Source of the DNA: Sparassis latifolia
Taxonomy: Eukaryota; Basidiomycota; Agaricomycetes; Polyporales; Sparassidaceae
Length of the DNA: 64,000 nucleotides
Direction: 5' to 3'
Assembly (NCBI GenBank): GCA_018466975.1
Contig: CM031559.1
Span: forward strand, 496,001 to 560,000
Part shown: one piece after another, positions 24,160 through 35,400 of the stretch
How positions within the stretch are numbered: position 1 is the stretch's first letter
How the letters are laid out: each line of letters begins with the position of its first letter
Notes under the pieces: model-generated
What the model saw: the letters and a program-made list of their open reading frames with translations, nothing else
What the model was told of the DNA's origin: nothing
The model's database searches: none
Program-made: the position numbers and the translations under genes

Positions 24160-25597
24160 ATGAGCAATCTGTCACCCATGCCACTGACCGATCAGATAGC
24201 AGGAGTCTTGGAGCTCATGTTCCGCCGAAAGCTCCATCTGGCCACTCATGCAGCCCATTCTGTGCCATCTATAGAAGTGCTCTCCGCCCATGCCATCCGC
24301 CTCCTATTGGAGTGCAATGGCATTGCAGATGCTCTTGTGAAGGCCATCCGTAATCCTGGTAGTCATTAGTCTTGCCGCAGGTCTGATCACACTGATCACG
24401 CCATTGTAATAGTAAGGCTGCAGTGGGACATTGATAGATATTGCGACAGCCTTTCGATTCAGCCCACAGGGCAGAATGAAGTCCTCGAGGCAGAACTGGA
24501 ACGGAAGTGGCCTCCTCCATTTGGTGAGAGCGAAATACGCATAGACCAGCCCGCCACCCTCGTGGACATGCACGGACGCATCTTGGCTTGGATACTTCCA
24601 AGAGTGTTGATACCAGACCGCCAGGTGAGTGGCTTGCCCAGCCTTGCGCTGTGATCTGACAAATTTGTCAGATGAAGATGCTCCAAGCGACCAGGGCCCT
24701 ACACCCAGCAATAGCAGCCAGTAAGCCTTCCAGCACCACCGCCAGTTGGCGACACAACCCGTTGTACTTCTTGCCTCCTGAGGAGTGTGCCCAATTCCCA
24801 GCGGGCTCCTTGTGTCTCTCGCCAGGTTGGTTCCAACAAGTAAGAGAGGTGGGTCTCCTCGCCACGCCATTTGCCTTGCGTCTGGACAGCCTTTGCAGCA
24901 TATGGAGTCTGGGAGGCTGGAGACCTCCGCCAGCCTGAAGCTTGAGGGCGGAAGAAGTTGGCTGCGTGATATTCATGACTCCTCCGCATTGCTGGGCGCC
25001 ATCCTGGCCGTCGTTCACCCAACACTATATGCCGCAGGACGCCAGTGCTTGGGTTTGATCCAGCAAGACCCAGAATTGCGAGAGATGGCGCTGAACTGGT
25101 CGTCGCCATTCAATGCGCTCCAGGTGATCGCCAACCGGGAAACTCCTTTCCACCGAGATAGCAAGACAAGATACACGTTCTACGACCTGTTGGCGACGTT
25201 GGGCAACTACACTTGCGCGTGGTTGAAGTTCCCCGCCATGCGTGTCGCCATCGATTATAGTCCTGGAACTGTCATAGCCTTCTGTGGAAAGGCGATTCGT
25301 CATGGCGTCACTCGAGCAGATGGCGAAAGGCTCGTCTATGCATACTTCATGCGAGAGGGTGTCCAGAACAGGCTAGGCATTCCGGCGCCCCACTGGATGC
25401 AAGCTTCATATTACGCCTCACACATTGGCATGTGCACAGTTCATCACCGAGTCTGCATTCCTAACTCAGAACAGGTCCTAACTGGCTCGCTTATTAGAGG
25501 GACATCATGCCAAAGACTGATGGAGATGAGAACACTATGCAGGGGATGGAGACTGTCGATGGCAGCTTCATTGGCGGGACAAAGTTGGCGGAGGTGA
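24160..25597 (+). CDS. TET/JBP-family 2OG-Fe(II) dioxygenase
   Basis: Predicted nuclear dioxygenase of the TET/JBP family, which oxidises 5-methylcytosine (TET) or thymine (JBP) in DNA with Fe(II), O2 and 2-oxoglutarate. Model: exons 24160-24358, 24413-24624, 24672-24839 and 24890-25597. All junctions are GT-AG and in phase, giving 428 residues. Exon 2 has the family's start, PATLVDMHGRILAWILP. Exon 4 has the double-stranded beta-helix core: HRD at residues 281-283 (codons from 25151; first two iron ligands), YDLLATLGNY, DYSPGTVIAFCGK, RHGV with His 331 (codon 25301; third ligand), and GERLVYAYFMR with Arg 340 as the likely 2-oxoglutarate contact. No stop or frameshift is visible. It sits between the companion gene and the KDZ transposase. 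Association of TET/JBP genes with KDZ transposons is established for basidiomycetes; substrate and activity here are inference. Confidence 0.9.
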
Positions 25598-25921
25598 TGG
25601 CGAAATGTATGGAGTCACGAATTTCCGAATCCTAGCTGAAGGTTGGCGAGCGCGCGGTACGAGTGCGCATTTCACATCTCGACAGTGTTCAGCTCAAGGT
25701 GTAGTTATCACTGATGGCAGCATATGGTTGGCGGACCTCGAAGTTGGCGGAGATGGTGGCGAAATGTATTCGGTCGAGAAGTTGTGAGTGCTAGTGGGGC
25801 AGATGGCAGCAGTGTTGGTGAGCACACGGTGCAAGTGCACGTTTCCCTTTTGAACATTATGCTACTCCAAGTCAAGGCAAAGTTAGCACTGAGGGCGACA
25901 TACGATTGGCGGACCTCTTGC
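25582..25921 (+). repeat. Imperfect two-copy direct repeat
   Basis: Units of about 160-180 bp (25582-25740 and 25741-25921) both begin AAGTTGGCGGAG, continue with a GGCGAAATGTAT block, and end with TTGGCGGACCTC. They lie between the TET/JBP stop codon and the transposase start. No credible gene is present in this 530-bp gap. Confidence 0.6.
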
Positions 25922-28900
25922 CAACATGGCATCCTTATCTGCATAATGCTGATATGGTGCCTAAAGAGACCACGAGGTGATAAGGCCCAGGCATTGCAGC
26001 CATTCTTAACCACCTTGATGAGTAGTCTGGTGGGCAGCAAGGCCGTGTGTGATTTGCACGTGTTGTGCGATAGGGACACAATGCTCATCGATTGGCTTGG
26101 AATACGACTCCCCACTGACCTGAACCATGAGCAGACGCAACAAAAGCAGGCTCGTTGTAGACCTGGATGACGAGGTTGAGTTTGTGACCAAGGTAGCTAA
26201 GCAGACCACTAGGGGAGTACGCTATGTGGACGTACCTTTGCCCATGCCCACGGGTTCAAACGTGCCATCACCTTCCAAAAGTCCATCGAAGGCTCCAGCT
26301 TCAGGCTCCTTGTTTAACTTGGATGATGGCGACATCCTGGGCAACATAGGTGTGCCGATTCAGCTGGATCCGGCAGCTCGGAAGACAAAGGTGGGCACTC
26401 CTGCCATGACCATCTGACGGTCTGACCATGCGCGATAGACCCAGAATGACTTCATGAGGGACTGGATACCCCACCGTGATGACTATCTTCATGCCATTGT
26501 CGAGATGGAAGCCCCGCCTGAGCCCAGAAACTGTGCAGAATGCAAGGTTGGCGAGGGACGGTGGCGATGCCTGGACTGTATGGGCAGACCGCTCACCTGT
26601 ACCGACTGCTGTCGTAACGGCCATCAGCGTGCTCCTTTCCATCGGATAGAGCATTGGCAGGGTCAGTATTTTGAGCCGGCATCACTGTATCGGGTTGGTG
26701 TCTGCATCCATTTGGGGCATGGTGGAGATCCCTGCCCTCTGGGCGCCTTCACAGCACATAACAACCCTGCGCCGGTGGTGGCCCCGGGGTCCGATTTCTG
26801 GAATGCCTCCAATGAAGACCTAAATGCACATGATGGCGAGGTCTCAGATGATGGCGAGGTCCCATTCAACTTTGCACCTCTGGCAGGCACCCTTGACGGT
26901 GAAGCAAGGCAAACCGATGATGCTCCCGATCCCACTTGGGAGGAAGATGTGCCACCGGTGCTCTCCCGGCCACCTCGCCGTGATAGTTACGGGAATCGGA
27001 TCATAGTCATTGTCGACATCTCTGGCGTTCACCATATCGGCGTTGACTGGTGCCAGTGTGAGATGGCAGTGGAGCGTGACATGCAGCTTCTTCAAATGGG
27101 ACTTTACCCTGGTACCGTCAAGGATCCCCATACCGCCTTCACATTCGCCGTCCTCGACGATTTCCTTCTGGAGAACAAAGAGTGCAAGACGGCGGCATTG
27201 AACTACTACAGCAAGCTCAAATGGGTCACGAGCAATGCCTTCCCTGGCACCGTTCCCGTAAGTGTTCACATGCATTCCCATGGCCCAACCGTTCATGCCA
27301 GTTCCTCGCCAGGACCGTTATCGTGAGCTGATGCGGTGTCCTGCCAATGGCGCCAATTCAAATATCGCAAGTGGCACGGCTTCTCACACGATGCCCTCCA
27401 TCCTGTGGAGAAGGGTGGCCTCGCCATCTTTTGTCCCGCCTGTCCCCAGCCTGGGCTCAACCTGCCTTTCGATTGGCAAGCAGATCCAGTGCAGTGGAAG
27501 TTCAAATGCGACTTTGTCATGGATGGCAATTTCAGTGCAGAGCACATGAAGATGAAGCACCCCGAGGAGGACGTCGCCCTCAGTGATGGCCAGGCATTCA
27601 TGGTCAGCCAAGAGGATTACAAGGCTCATCTGGCGGTGGCCATGGAGTCTCATCAGGTGCGTGTCTGGCTGCACGTTCTTCTTTCGCCCTTGACTCCTAA
27701 GCCCACCAGCGCTCCACTTGTCATGAGCACCGCGCTGTCAATCAGGCCAATGTGGATCGCGCCAACCTCGACGCCATAGGAATCGGGGACACTGCTTGCA
27801 CCAGACATGGTTTCTTCGTCCCTCATACTGTCGTCGATTTCCAGAAGGGAGAAAGGTTCGCATATGTCTCTTGTCATGATTCATTCTCACCGACGCACCC
27901 TCTGCAGACAAATGAATATGGATTACTCTCTCAGCAATGCGCTCCTGACCTCACCGTATCACCTCGTATCCTCGTTATGTACGACATCATGTGCCAGTAT
28001 GGCGTCCATGTCCGCAAACATTTCTGCCACAGCGCCTATCTGAGGATGCCCTTCGAGCTCAAGGTAGACCAAGGCATCGGCTTATTTCATGTGCACGGAC
28101 ACCAAGATTGCTGCTTCCAACGGTTCTCGCCCAACTTTATAGTTGGCGCTGGTATGGTCAATGGCGAGGTCATCGAGACCCTGTGGGCACCGACAAATGA
28201 GGTCTCAGGCAGTACCAGGGGCATGACCCGAGCTCACTGCCAAGAAGTCCTTGACGATCACATGAATGACTCCAACTGGAAGAAGACGACTCACATGGGT
28301 GAGCCTGGTTCCTCCTTCCCTATTTGCCACCTGCCTTATGCTGCCTATAGTGCCAACCTTGATGACAAAGTGGAAACGCGTGCTCCTGGGCTTCCCACAA
28401 AGCAAGGAGTCCTTTGAAGCTTTATCTGCATCCACAGATGAGGATGTCCTTGAGGCATGGCAGAAGGAGTACGACAATGCTATGGAGGCTCGCCAAAATG
28501 ATCCGAAGATCATGGACACCTTCGATGTCCAGCTCATGAAGGGTGAGTATCCTTCCATCGTCGTGTGGCATGTAGTTGACGTGAATGCAAGCCCCGGGTA
28601 AAGACCTCACCCAACTCAGACTGGCGGGCGAGGAGTCCGCCAAGGGCTTGGAGAAGGGCACCGCCGGATGGTTGTTGACTGGCCTCAAAATTCAAGAAGC
28701 ACAGTGAGTTTGCCTCATCTTAACAAAAATACAGCTCTGACGGCCTTCAGGCTTAAGCTTGCGAATGATATCCGCAAGGCGGGTCAAAATCCGAGCGTGG
28801 CGGAGGACCTCAAGACTCTCGAGCACTGTCAGCGCCTCGAACGTTGCTCTGAGAAGTTTATGCGAAGGTTGAAGGACGTTCCCGCCATGGAAGATCGTGA

Positions 28901-28953
28901 CGATGGTGCGCTCTGGGATTCCTTGGATGAGAATCCTTTTCAAATCATCTTTG

Positions 28954-30130
28954 TCAGTTATGAAAGATAATCTTTTCCATCAATAAGTAGCAAATTTTTA
29001 TGAGAATTGCTACTTTTAAGTATACTTATCTGTAGGTGCATAGATTAATTCAGGATAATCTTAATATAATCTTCCAGATAATCTGAGGATAATCTTCTGG
29101 ATAATCTGAGAATAATCTGAAGATTAGCAACAAAGTACAATTTTAACTTTGACACCAGCCAGGATTGAACCCTGGACCTTAGGTTGATTTTATAGAATAT
29201 AATTCCAAGTGACACTTTAGACCACTTGACCATTAGGCCATACATCACAACCATCTTATATTAAATTAGACATCTTTTTCTTAGAAAAGACTTAGCCAAA
29301 TTCTGTCTATTAGAAAAGAGTAAGTAAAAGACACTTGACTTTTATCATAGATAGACAAGACTTATAAACAAACATTACTCTGAGTCTTATAGTCTTTTTT
29401 AATGCTTGCAGCCTTCATATAATGTAGTACAATATGTAATTAATAGAATATATGTTTCTACAGTTACTTCAGCAAAACAGAACTTTGCTATACAATTAGA
29501 AGATAGCTATAAAGATCTTATATATATAAGTGCTCAGTCTATAATATAATAGACTCTAGAGTATAAGCCTAAAATGAACAAATAAAATACTGTCTCTCAA
29601 TAACTTGTTATATATTGTAGATGACTATATTAAGATACTTTATAGTACTGCATGATAGTTTATAAAAACTGTAAGCTGTAGAACAAGACTATAATAAGAT
29701 GCAGAGTACTGTTTGTCTATAAGTCTTGTCTATCTATGATAAAAGTCAAGTGTCTTTTACTTACTCTTTTCTAATAGACAGAATTTGGCTAAGTCTTTTC
29801 TAAGAAAAAGATGTCTAATTTAATATAAGATGGTTGTGATGTATGGCCTAATGGTCAAGTGGTCTAAAGTGTCACTTGGAATTATATTCTATAAAATCAA
29901 CCTAAGGTCCAGAGTTCAATCCTGGCTGGTGTCAAAGTTAAAATTGTATTTTGTTGCTAATCTTCAGATTATTCTCAAATTATCCAGAAGATTATCCTCA
30001 GATTATCTGGAAGATTATATTAAGATTATCCTGAATTAATCTATGCACCTACAGATAAGTATACTTAAAAGTAGCAATTCTCATAAAAATTTGCTACTTA
30101 TTGATGGAAAAGATTATCTTTCATAACTGA
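28954..30130. mobile_element. Foldback element, 420-bp arms, in KDZ transposase
   Basis: Arms 28954-29373 and 29711-30130 are nearly perfect inverted copies with tips TCAGTTATGAAAG and CTTTCATAACTGA. Flanks are CATCTTTG (28946-28953) and CATCACTG (30131-30138), an 8-bp duplication with two changes. Deleting the element and one flank restores a continuous transposase frame (PFQII then TVQIHPEDAE). The 337-bp middle is AT-rich with no protein. Long arms with an 8-bp duplication could fit a hAT- or Mutator-related non-autonomous element; I cannot decide which. Base composition (AT-rich) contrasts with the transposase exons. Confidence 0.9.
29844..29922 (+). other. tRNA-like A and B boxes in foldback arm
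   Basis: TGGCCTAATGG (29844-29854) resembles the pol III A box and GAGTTCAATCC (29912-29922) the B box. The B-box region can pair as a T-arm-like hairpin. The left arm carries the mirror copy on the minus strand (about 29160-29240), with GGGTTCAATCC, closer to consensus. I find no acceptor stem, so this is not a functional tRNA gene; it may derive from a tRNA or SINE. Confidence 0.45.
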
Positions 30131-31208
30131 CATCACTGTTCAAATACACCCAGAGGACGCTGAGTATGGCGAGGATGCGATTCCTCCCGAGCGAGCTTCT
30201 TTGAATTTACCTTCGCAGATCGGATTCGTGGCCGCCATCGCCAATGGGCTCCAGACCCTGGCGGCCCAAGAGTTGGAGTTGCGCAAAGGCCTGATGAATG
30301 ACATCCTCCACGAGCTTCGCATGGCGCTTGGACTGAAGTCTTACCTCTACCGCAAGAGGGTTCGTCCCGCCAACAGCGTCGGAACCATGACTCGTGCACA
30401 GGCGGAGGTTCATGCTGCCGATCAGACCGTCTTGGCCTGCGCCAGGCTCTATTCCACCAACTGACGCACCATTATGCGCTTGGGCGCCACCGATGAAGAC
30501 TTGGCCCTCTATCGCCCTTTGGATAAGAAGAACCTGCACGTGAAGACTGCCGTCATCGAGGCTAGCACCTCTGGGCTCAGGAACGTCAACCTGGCTTGGT
30601 TCTGGACCATGGATGTCGCTGGAGATCGAGGTTCATCAGAATGGATGGATGAGTGTTCGTAATTGTCCGATCGATCTCTAGGCCTCCTGCTAATTTACCC
30701 TCCAGTCTATAGAGTGAATTGGCTGCGTGCCAGAGCTCAATATGAGAGATGGAGGGAGGAGCGTGTCTTGGTCCACTCGGAAATGGCCTGGACCATAGCC
30801 ACCTTCAAGCAGAATGCGGAACGATGGGCTCACTGGCTCGAGATGATGGATCCTTCCTGGCGGGGTCATGTTTGCTATGCCACCAGGCAAGTGAGTATGT
30901 GGCGGACCTTCGCCAGCCACGCCACTGACGCCTTCAGCCACATCCTCGCCCTGGACATTGAGGACGAAAGGGCGGGCGATGAAAATGTGCTTTGAGTCAG
31001 GGTTCACTGGGGTGTACGCATATTCATGTTTGCTATATCAATGTAGTGATCGTCATGTATGTAATTCCTACTCACCAATATCACATTTGGCGAAGTGACC
31101 TCCATCCTCGCCTGAGGGCTTCATCTCGGCATGTGCTCTCCAATCGCATGACATCAGACATCAGATAAGGTCGATCAGATATCAACCTCAGCTCATCCAC
31201 TCACCATC

Positions 31209-31929
31209 ATGTCTGCCCAGTCTTCAACATCAGATGCGCACCCCTGCCTGTTCTCCAGAGGGAGGTTGCAGTTGGAAGTCTACACTTGGAGGATCCAAGA
31301 AGCTGTTCTGGCACTGGAGCCTGACCCAGATCACTTCACCAAGGTCCGTTGGGAGGAAGGCTTGCACCGGGAGATGGTACGCCTTTCTTGCTGATATCCC
31401 CTGACCCTGCTGAGTCCTGTGCAGTTCGCCGTCAGGGGTATCTGTGGCGACCTCGCGTTGGCAGGTCATGCTGACCATATTGACCATGGCGGAGTTATCG
31501 CCAGTGTCCTCACCATCTGCACTTTCAATTGCGAAGTTCTGCGCCTCATCAGCATTGACGTCAAGGCGATTCCACACCCCACCACCCTCATTCCTCATCC
31601 TAAGAACCTACTCGAGGATTCACCCGACTACTGGTGGAAATGGGATCGTCAGGTTGGGCCGGCGGGGAGCCCTATGGAGGCCTGGTGGTACAAACTTGGT
31701 GATCCCTGGGTGAGTGGTACGTTCCAGCACCTTACAGTCTTGCTGAACCTCGAGAACATAGGAGAAGGTGTACACCATCTCCGAGTCTACACTGGTGCAG
31801 CTTGAACAGCTGCATGTTCGCGTCGCGAACCTCACTAGTTGGTTGCACGAGAGGACAGATCAGAACCTGGATGTGGTGCTGGAAGAGCTGCAGGAGGCGA
31901 CGCGACAGCTGCGTGAGTTAGGAATGTAA
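31209..31929 (+). CDS. Small unknown protein, element B cargo
   Basis: A three-exon gene downstream of the transposase. ATG 31209 starts MSAQSSTSDAHPCLFSRGRL. The second exon (from about 31425) has ICGDLALAGHADHIDHGG and SPDYWWKWDRQVG. The last exon (from about 31767) is a coiled coil (STLVQLEQLHVRVANLTSWL and on) ending at TAA 31929. GT-AG junctions are compatible but not proven. I do not recognise the family. It is the last gene before the right repeat array and lies in the same orientation as the transposase, so it may belong to the transposon's own gene set. Confidence 0.5.
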
Positions 31930-32036
31930 TCACCCAATGCCAGGCGTCCGTTCATGCTGTAGTGTGTCGAATATAAGGTTGTCATGTCTTTGAACCTGGG
32001 CAATGTACCTGGTGTGGTAAGGCGAAACATAGTAGC

Positions 32037-32365
32037 CACATACTCTCCTCAGGAGGGCACATCCCCAATGGTATCTGATGCATGACTCGAAAGCCAATGC
32101 CACATGGGAGAGTTTGGCGGTCATTCTGGACTGCATGTTCAGATAGCGAGTGATATCCACCACAGTTCACCAACCCTACTCACGGTGGAAAGGACCGCCA
32201 TTCATCTCCACATACTCTACCCAGAAGGGCACATCCCAAATTGTATCTGATGCATGTCTCGAAACACCGATGCCAATTGGGAGAGTTTGGCGAAGTCATT
32301 CTGAACTCCATGTTCAGATGGCGAAAGATATTCACCACAGTTTGCCAACCCTTCCCACAGTGGGA
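32037..32365 (+). repeat. Two-copy direct repeat, about 170 bp
   Basis: Two diverged copies (about 32037-32190 and 32208-32365) share CACATACTCT, GGGCACATCCC, GTATCTGATGCATG, GGGAGAGTTTGGCG and ATGTTCAGAT. They lie just inside the right repeat array of element B. No gene is seen here. Confidence 0.65.
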
Positions 32366-32445
32366 GAGAGTGTGATACTGCAAGGAGAGCTGATAGTGAG
32401 CTAACCAGAATTGGAGGGAATGATGGGTGGATTACGTGGAAATTA

Positions 32446-35400
32446 TTGGCTGGCAGTAGCTCCATCATTGCCCTGTTAGGTGGTGGATCAATCACTGAAA
32501 AATATGCCCATGGCAGTGGACTGATCGCTGAGAACTACACCTATGGCGGTGGGCCGATAGGTCTGAGCAAGAGGTGCCGCATGAGCAACGACTCGGCGTC
32601 GGAGCCCCCTTCTTCTGTGGTGTGCTTCGGCTCGTACGCTAATTCACACACGTCCACATCCTCGTCTACTTCGTGCTCTTCGGTTGACTTCGGGTACAAT
32701 CCGTTCACTTCGTATGGTCTACTTCTTGGCTCGGGCAACCAGGCGTGACATCCGCCCATGCTTCCCCCTGACCAATCTCCACATTTCATACATCTGCCCA
32801 TGCTTCCCCCTGACCAATCTCCATGTTTCATACATCCACCTATGCTACTCCCTGACAAATCATCCGGTATGTTCCTTCACTCACCCATGCTTCACCAAGA
32901 CGACATGGACACGATACGAGCCCAGTTGATAACCTAGGGCAAGGCAAATAACTCAGCTATGCCCAGGCTAGTCAGATATTTCAGGCTACCCATGCCTATG
33001 GGCTCAGAAATATACCTATGGCGGTGGGCCGATGGCTGTATAATAGCCCCATGGTGGTGGGCCGATCGCTCAGAACACTACCTATGGAGGTCGGCCCATC
33101 GCTCAGAACCCTACCTATGGGGTTGTGCCAATGGCTGTATAATAGCACCGTGGCAGTGGGCTGATCGCTCAGAAATATACCTATGGCGGTGGGCCGATCG
33201 CTCAGAACACTACCTATGAAGGTCGGCCCATCGCTCAGAACACTACCTATGGCGGTGGGCCGATGGCTGTATAATAGCACCGTGGTGGTGGGCCGATCAC
33301 TCAGAACACTACCTATGGTGGTGGGCGATCGCTCAGAACACTACCTATGGAGGTCGGCCCATCGCTCAGAACACTACCTATGGCGGTGGGCCAATGGCTG
33401 TATAATAGCCCGTGGTGGTGGGCCGATTGCTCAGAACACTACCTATGGCGGTGGGCCCATCGCTCAGAACACTACCTATGGAGGTCGCCCATCGCTCAGA
33501 ACACTACCTATGGCGGTGGCCCATCGCTCAGAACACTACCTATGGAGGTCGCCCATCACTCAGAACACTACCTATGGCGGTGGGCCAATGGCTGTATAAT
33601 AGCCCCATGGTGGTGGGCCGATCGCTCAGAACACTACCTATGGAGGTCGGCCCATCGCTCAGAACCCTACCTATGGGGTTGTGCCAATGGCTGTATAATA
33701 GCACCGTGGCAGTGGGCTGATCGCTCAGAAATATACCTATGGCGGTGGGCCGATCGCTCAGAACACTACCTATGAAGGTCGGCCCATCGCTCAGAACACT
33801 ACCTATGGCGGTGGGCCGATGGCTGTATAATAGCACCGTGGTGGTGGGCCGATCACTCAGAACACTACCTATGGTGGTGGGCCGATCGCTCAGAACACTA
33901 CCTATGGAGGTCGGCCCATCGCTCAGAACACTACCTATGGCGGTGGGCCAATGGCTGTATAATAGCCCCGTGGTGGTGGGCCGATTGCTCAGAACACTAC
34001 CTATGGCGGTGGGCCCATCGCTCAGAACACTACCTATGGAGGTCGGCCCATCGCTCAGAACACTACCTATGGCGGTGGGCCCATCGCTCAGAACACTACC
34101 TATGGAGGTCGGCCCATCACTCAGAACACTACCTATGGCGGTGGGCCAATGGCTGTATAATAGCACCGTGGTGGTGGGCCGATCACTCAGAACACTGTCT
34201 ATGGCGGTGGGCCGATTGCTCAGAACACTACCTATGGCGGTGGGCCCATCGCTCAGAACACTACCTATGGAGGTCGGCCCATCGCTCAGAACACTACCTA
34301 TGGCGGTGGGCCCATCGCTCAGAACACTACCTATGGAGGTCGGCCCATCACTCAGAACACTACCTATGGCGGTGGGCCAATGGCTGTATAATAGCCCCAT
34401 GGTGGTGGGCCGATCGCTCAGAACACTACCTATGGAGGTCGGCCCATCGCTCAGAACCCTACCTATGGGGTTGTGCCAATGGCTGTATAATAGCACCGTG
34501 GCAGTGGGCTGATCGCTCAGAAATATACCTATGGCGGTGGGCCGATCGCTCAGAACACTACCTATGAAGGTCGGCCCATCGCTCAGAACACTACCTATGG
34601 CGGTGGGCCGATGGCTGTATAATAGCACCGTGGTGGTGGGCCGATCACTCAGAACACTACCTATGGTGGTGGGCCGATCGCTCAGAACACTACCTATGGA
34701 GGTCGGCCCATCGCTCAGAACACTACCTATGGCGGTGGGCCAATGGCTGTATAATAGCCCCGTGGTGGTGGGCCGATTGCTCAGAACACTACCTATGGCG
34801 GTGGGCCCATCGCTCAGAACACTACCTATGGAGGTCGGCCCATCGCTCAGAACACTACCTATGGCGGTGGGCCCATCGCTCAGAACACTACCTATGGAGG
34901 TCGGCCCATCACTCAGAACACTACCTATGGCGGTGGGCCAATGGCTGTATAATAGCACCGTGGTGGTGGGCCGATCACTCAGAACACTACCTATGGCGGT
35001 GGGCCCATCGCTCAGAACACTGCCTATGGCAGTCAGCCCACTGCTCAGAACACTACCTATGGCAGTGGGCCAATGGCTGTATAATAGCACCATGGTGGTG
35101 GGCCGATGGCTGTATAATAGCACCGTGGCGGTGGGCTGATCACTCAGAAATATACCTATGGCGGTGGGCCCATCGCTCAGAACACTGCCTATGGCGGTGG
35201 GCCGATCACTCAGAACACTGCCTATGGCGGTGGGCCCATCGCTCAGAACACTACCTATGGCGGTGGGCCCATCGCTCAGAACACTACCTATGGAGGTCGG
35301 CTCATCGCTCAGAACACTACCTATGGCGGTGGGCCGATCGCTCAGAACACTACCTATGGAGGTCGGCCCATTGCTCAGAACACTACCTATGGCGGTGGGC

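Larger units (their letters stand above)
26127..30995 (+). pseudogene. KDZ transposase B, interrupted and frameshifted
   Basis: Transposase of element B. ATG 26127 starts a basic exon. The second exon (from about 26429) has the CxC zinc domain: CAECKVGEGRWRCLDC, CTDCC, PFHRIEHW and HLGHGGDPC. Catalytic blocks are DGNFSAEHMKMK (about 27523), CHEHRAVNQAN (about 27724), VVDFQKGE, MYDIMCQYGVH (about 27980) and NGEVIETLW (about 28162), carrying the D, D and E of the RNase H-like fold. C-terminal blocks run to WLRARAQYERW and the stop at 30995. Damage: loss of one G near 27335 (compare CTCATGAGGGTTTCC in element A with CTGATGCGGTGTCC here), a second frameshift between about 27935 and 27970, a TGA at 30462-30464, and a 1,177-bp insertion at 28954. 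Splicing does not explain the shifts. The protein is therefore not expected to be functional. Confidence 0.88.

Noticed and set aside
29838..29940. A functional tRNA gene
   Set aside because: A and B boxes are present, but I could not draw an acceptor stem or a normal anticodon arm.
29045..30039. Two identical 69-codon frames (29045-29254 minus, 29830-30039 plus)
   Set aside because: They are the same sequence seen in the two inverted arms of the foldback element, and they overlap the tRNA-like boxes.
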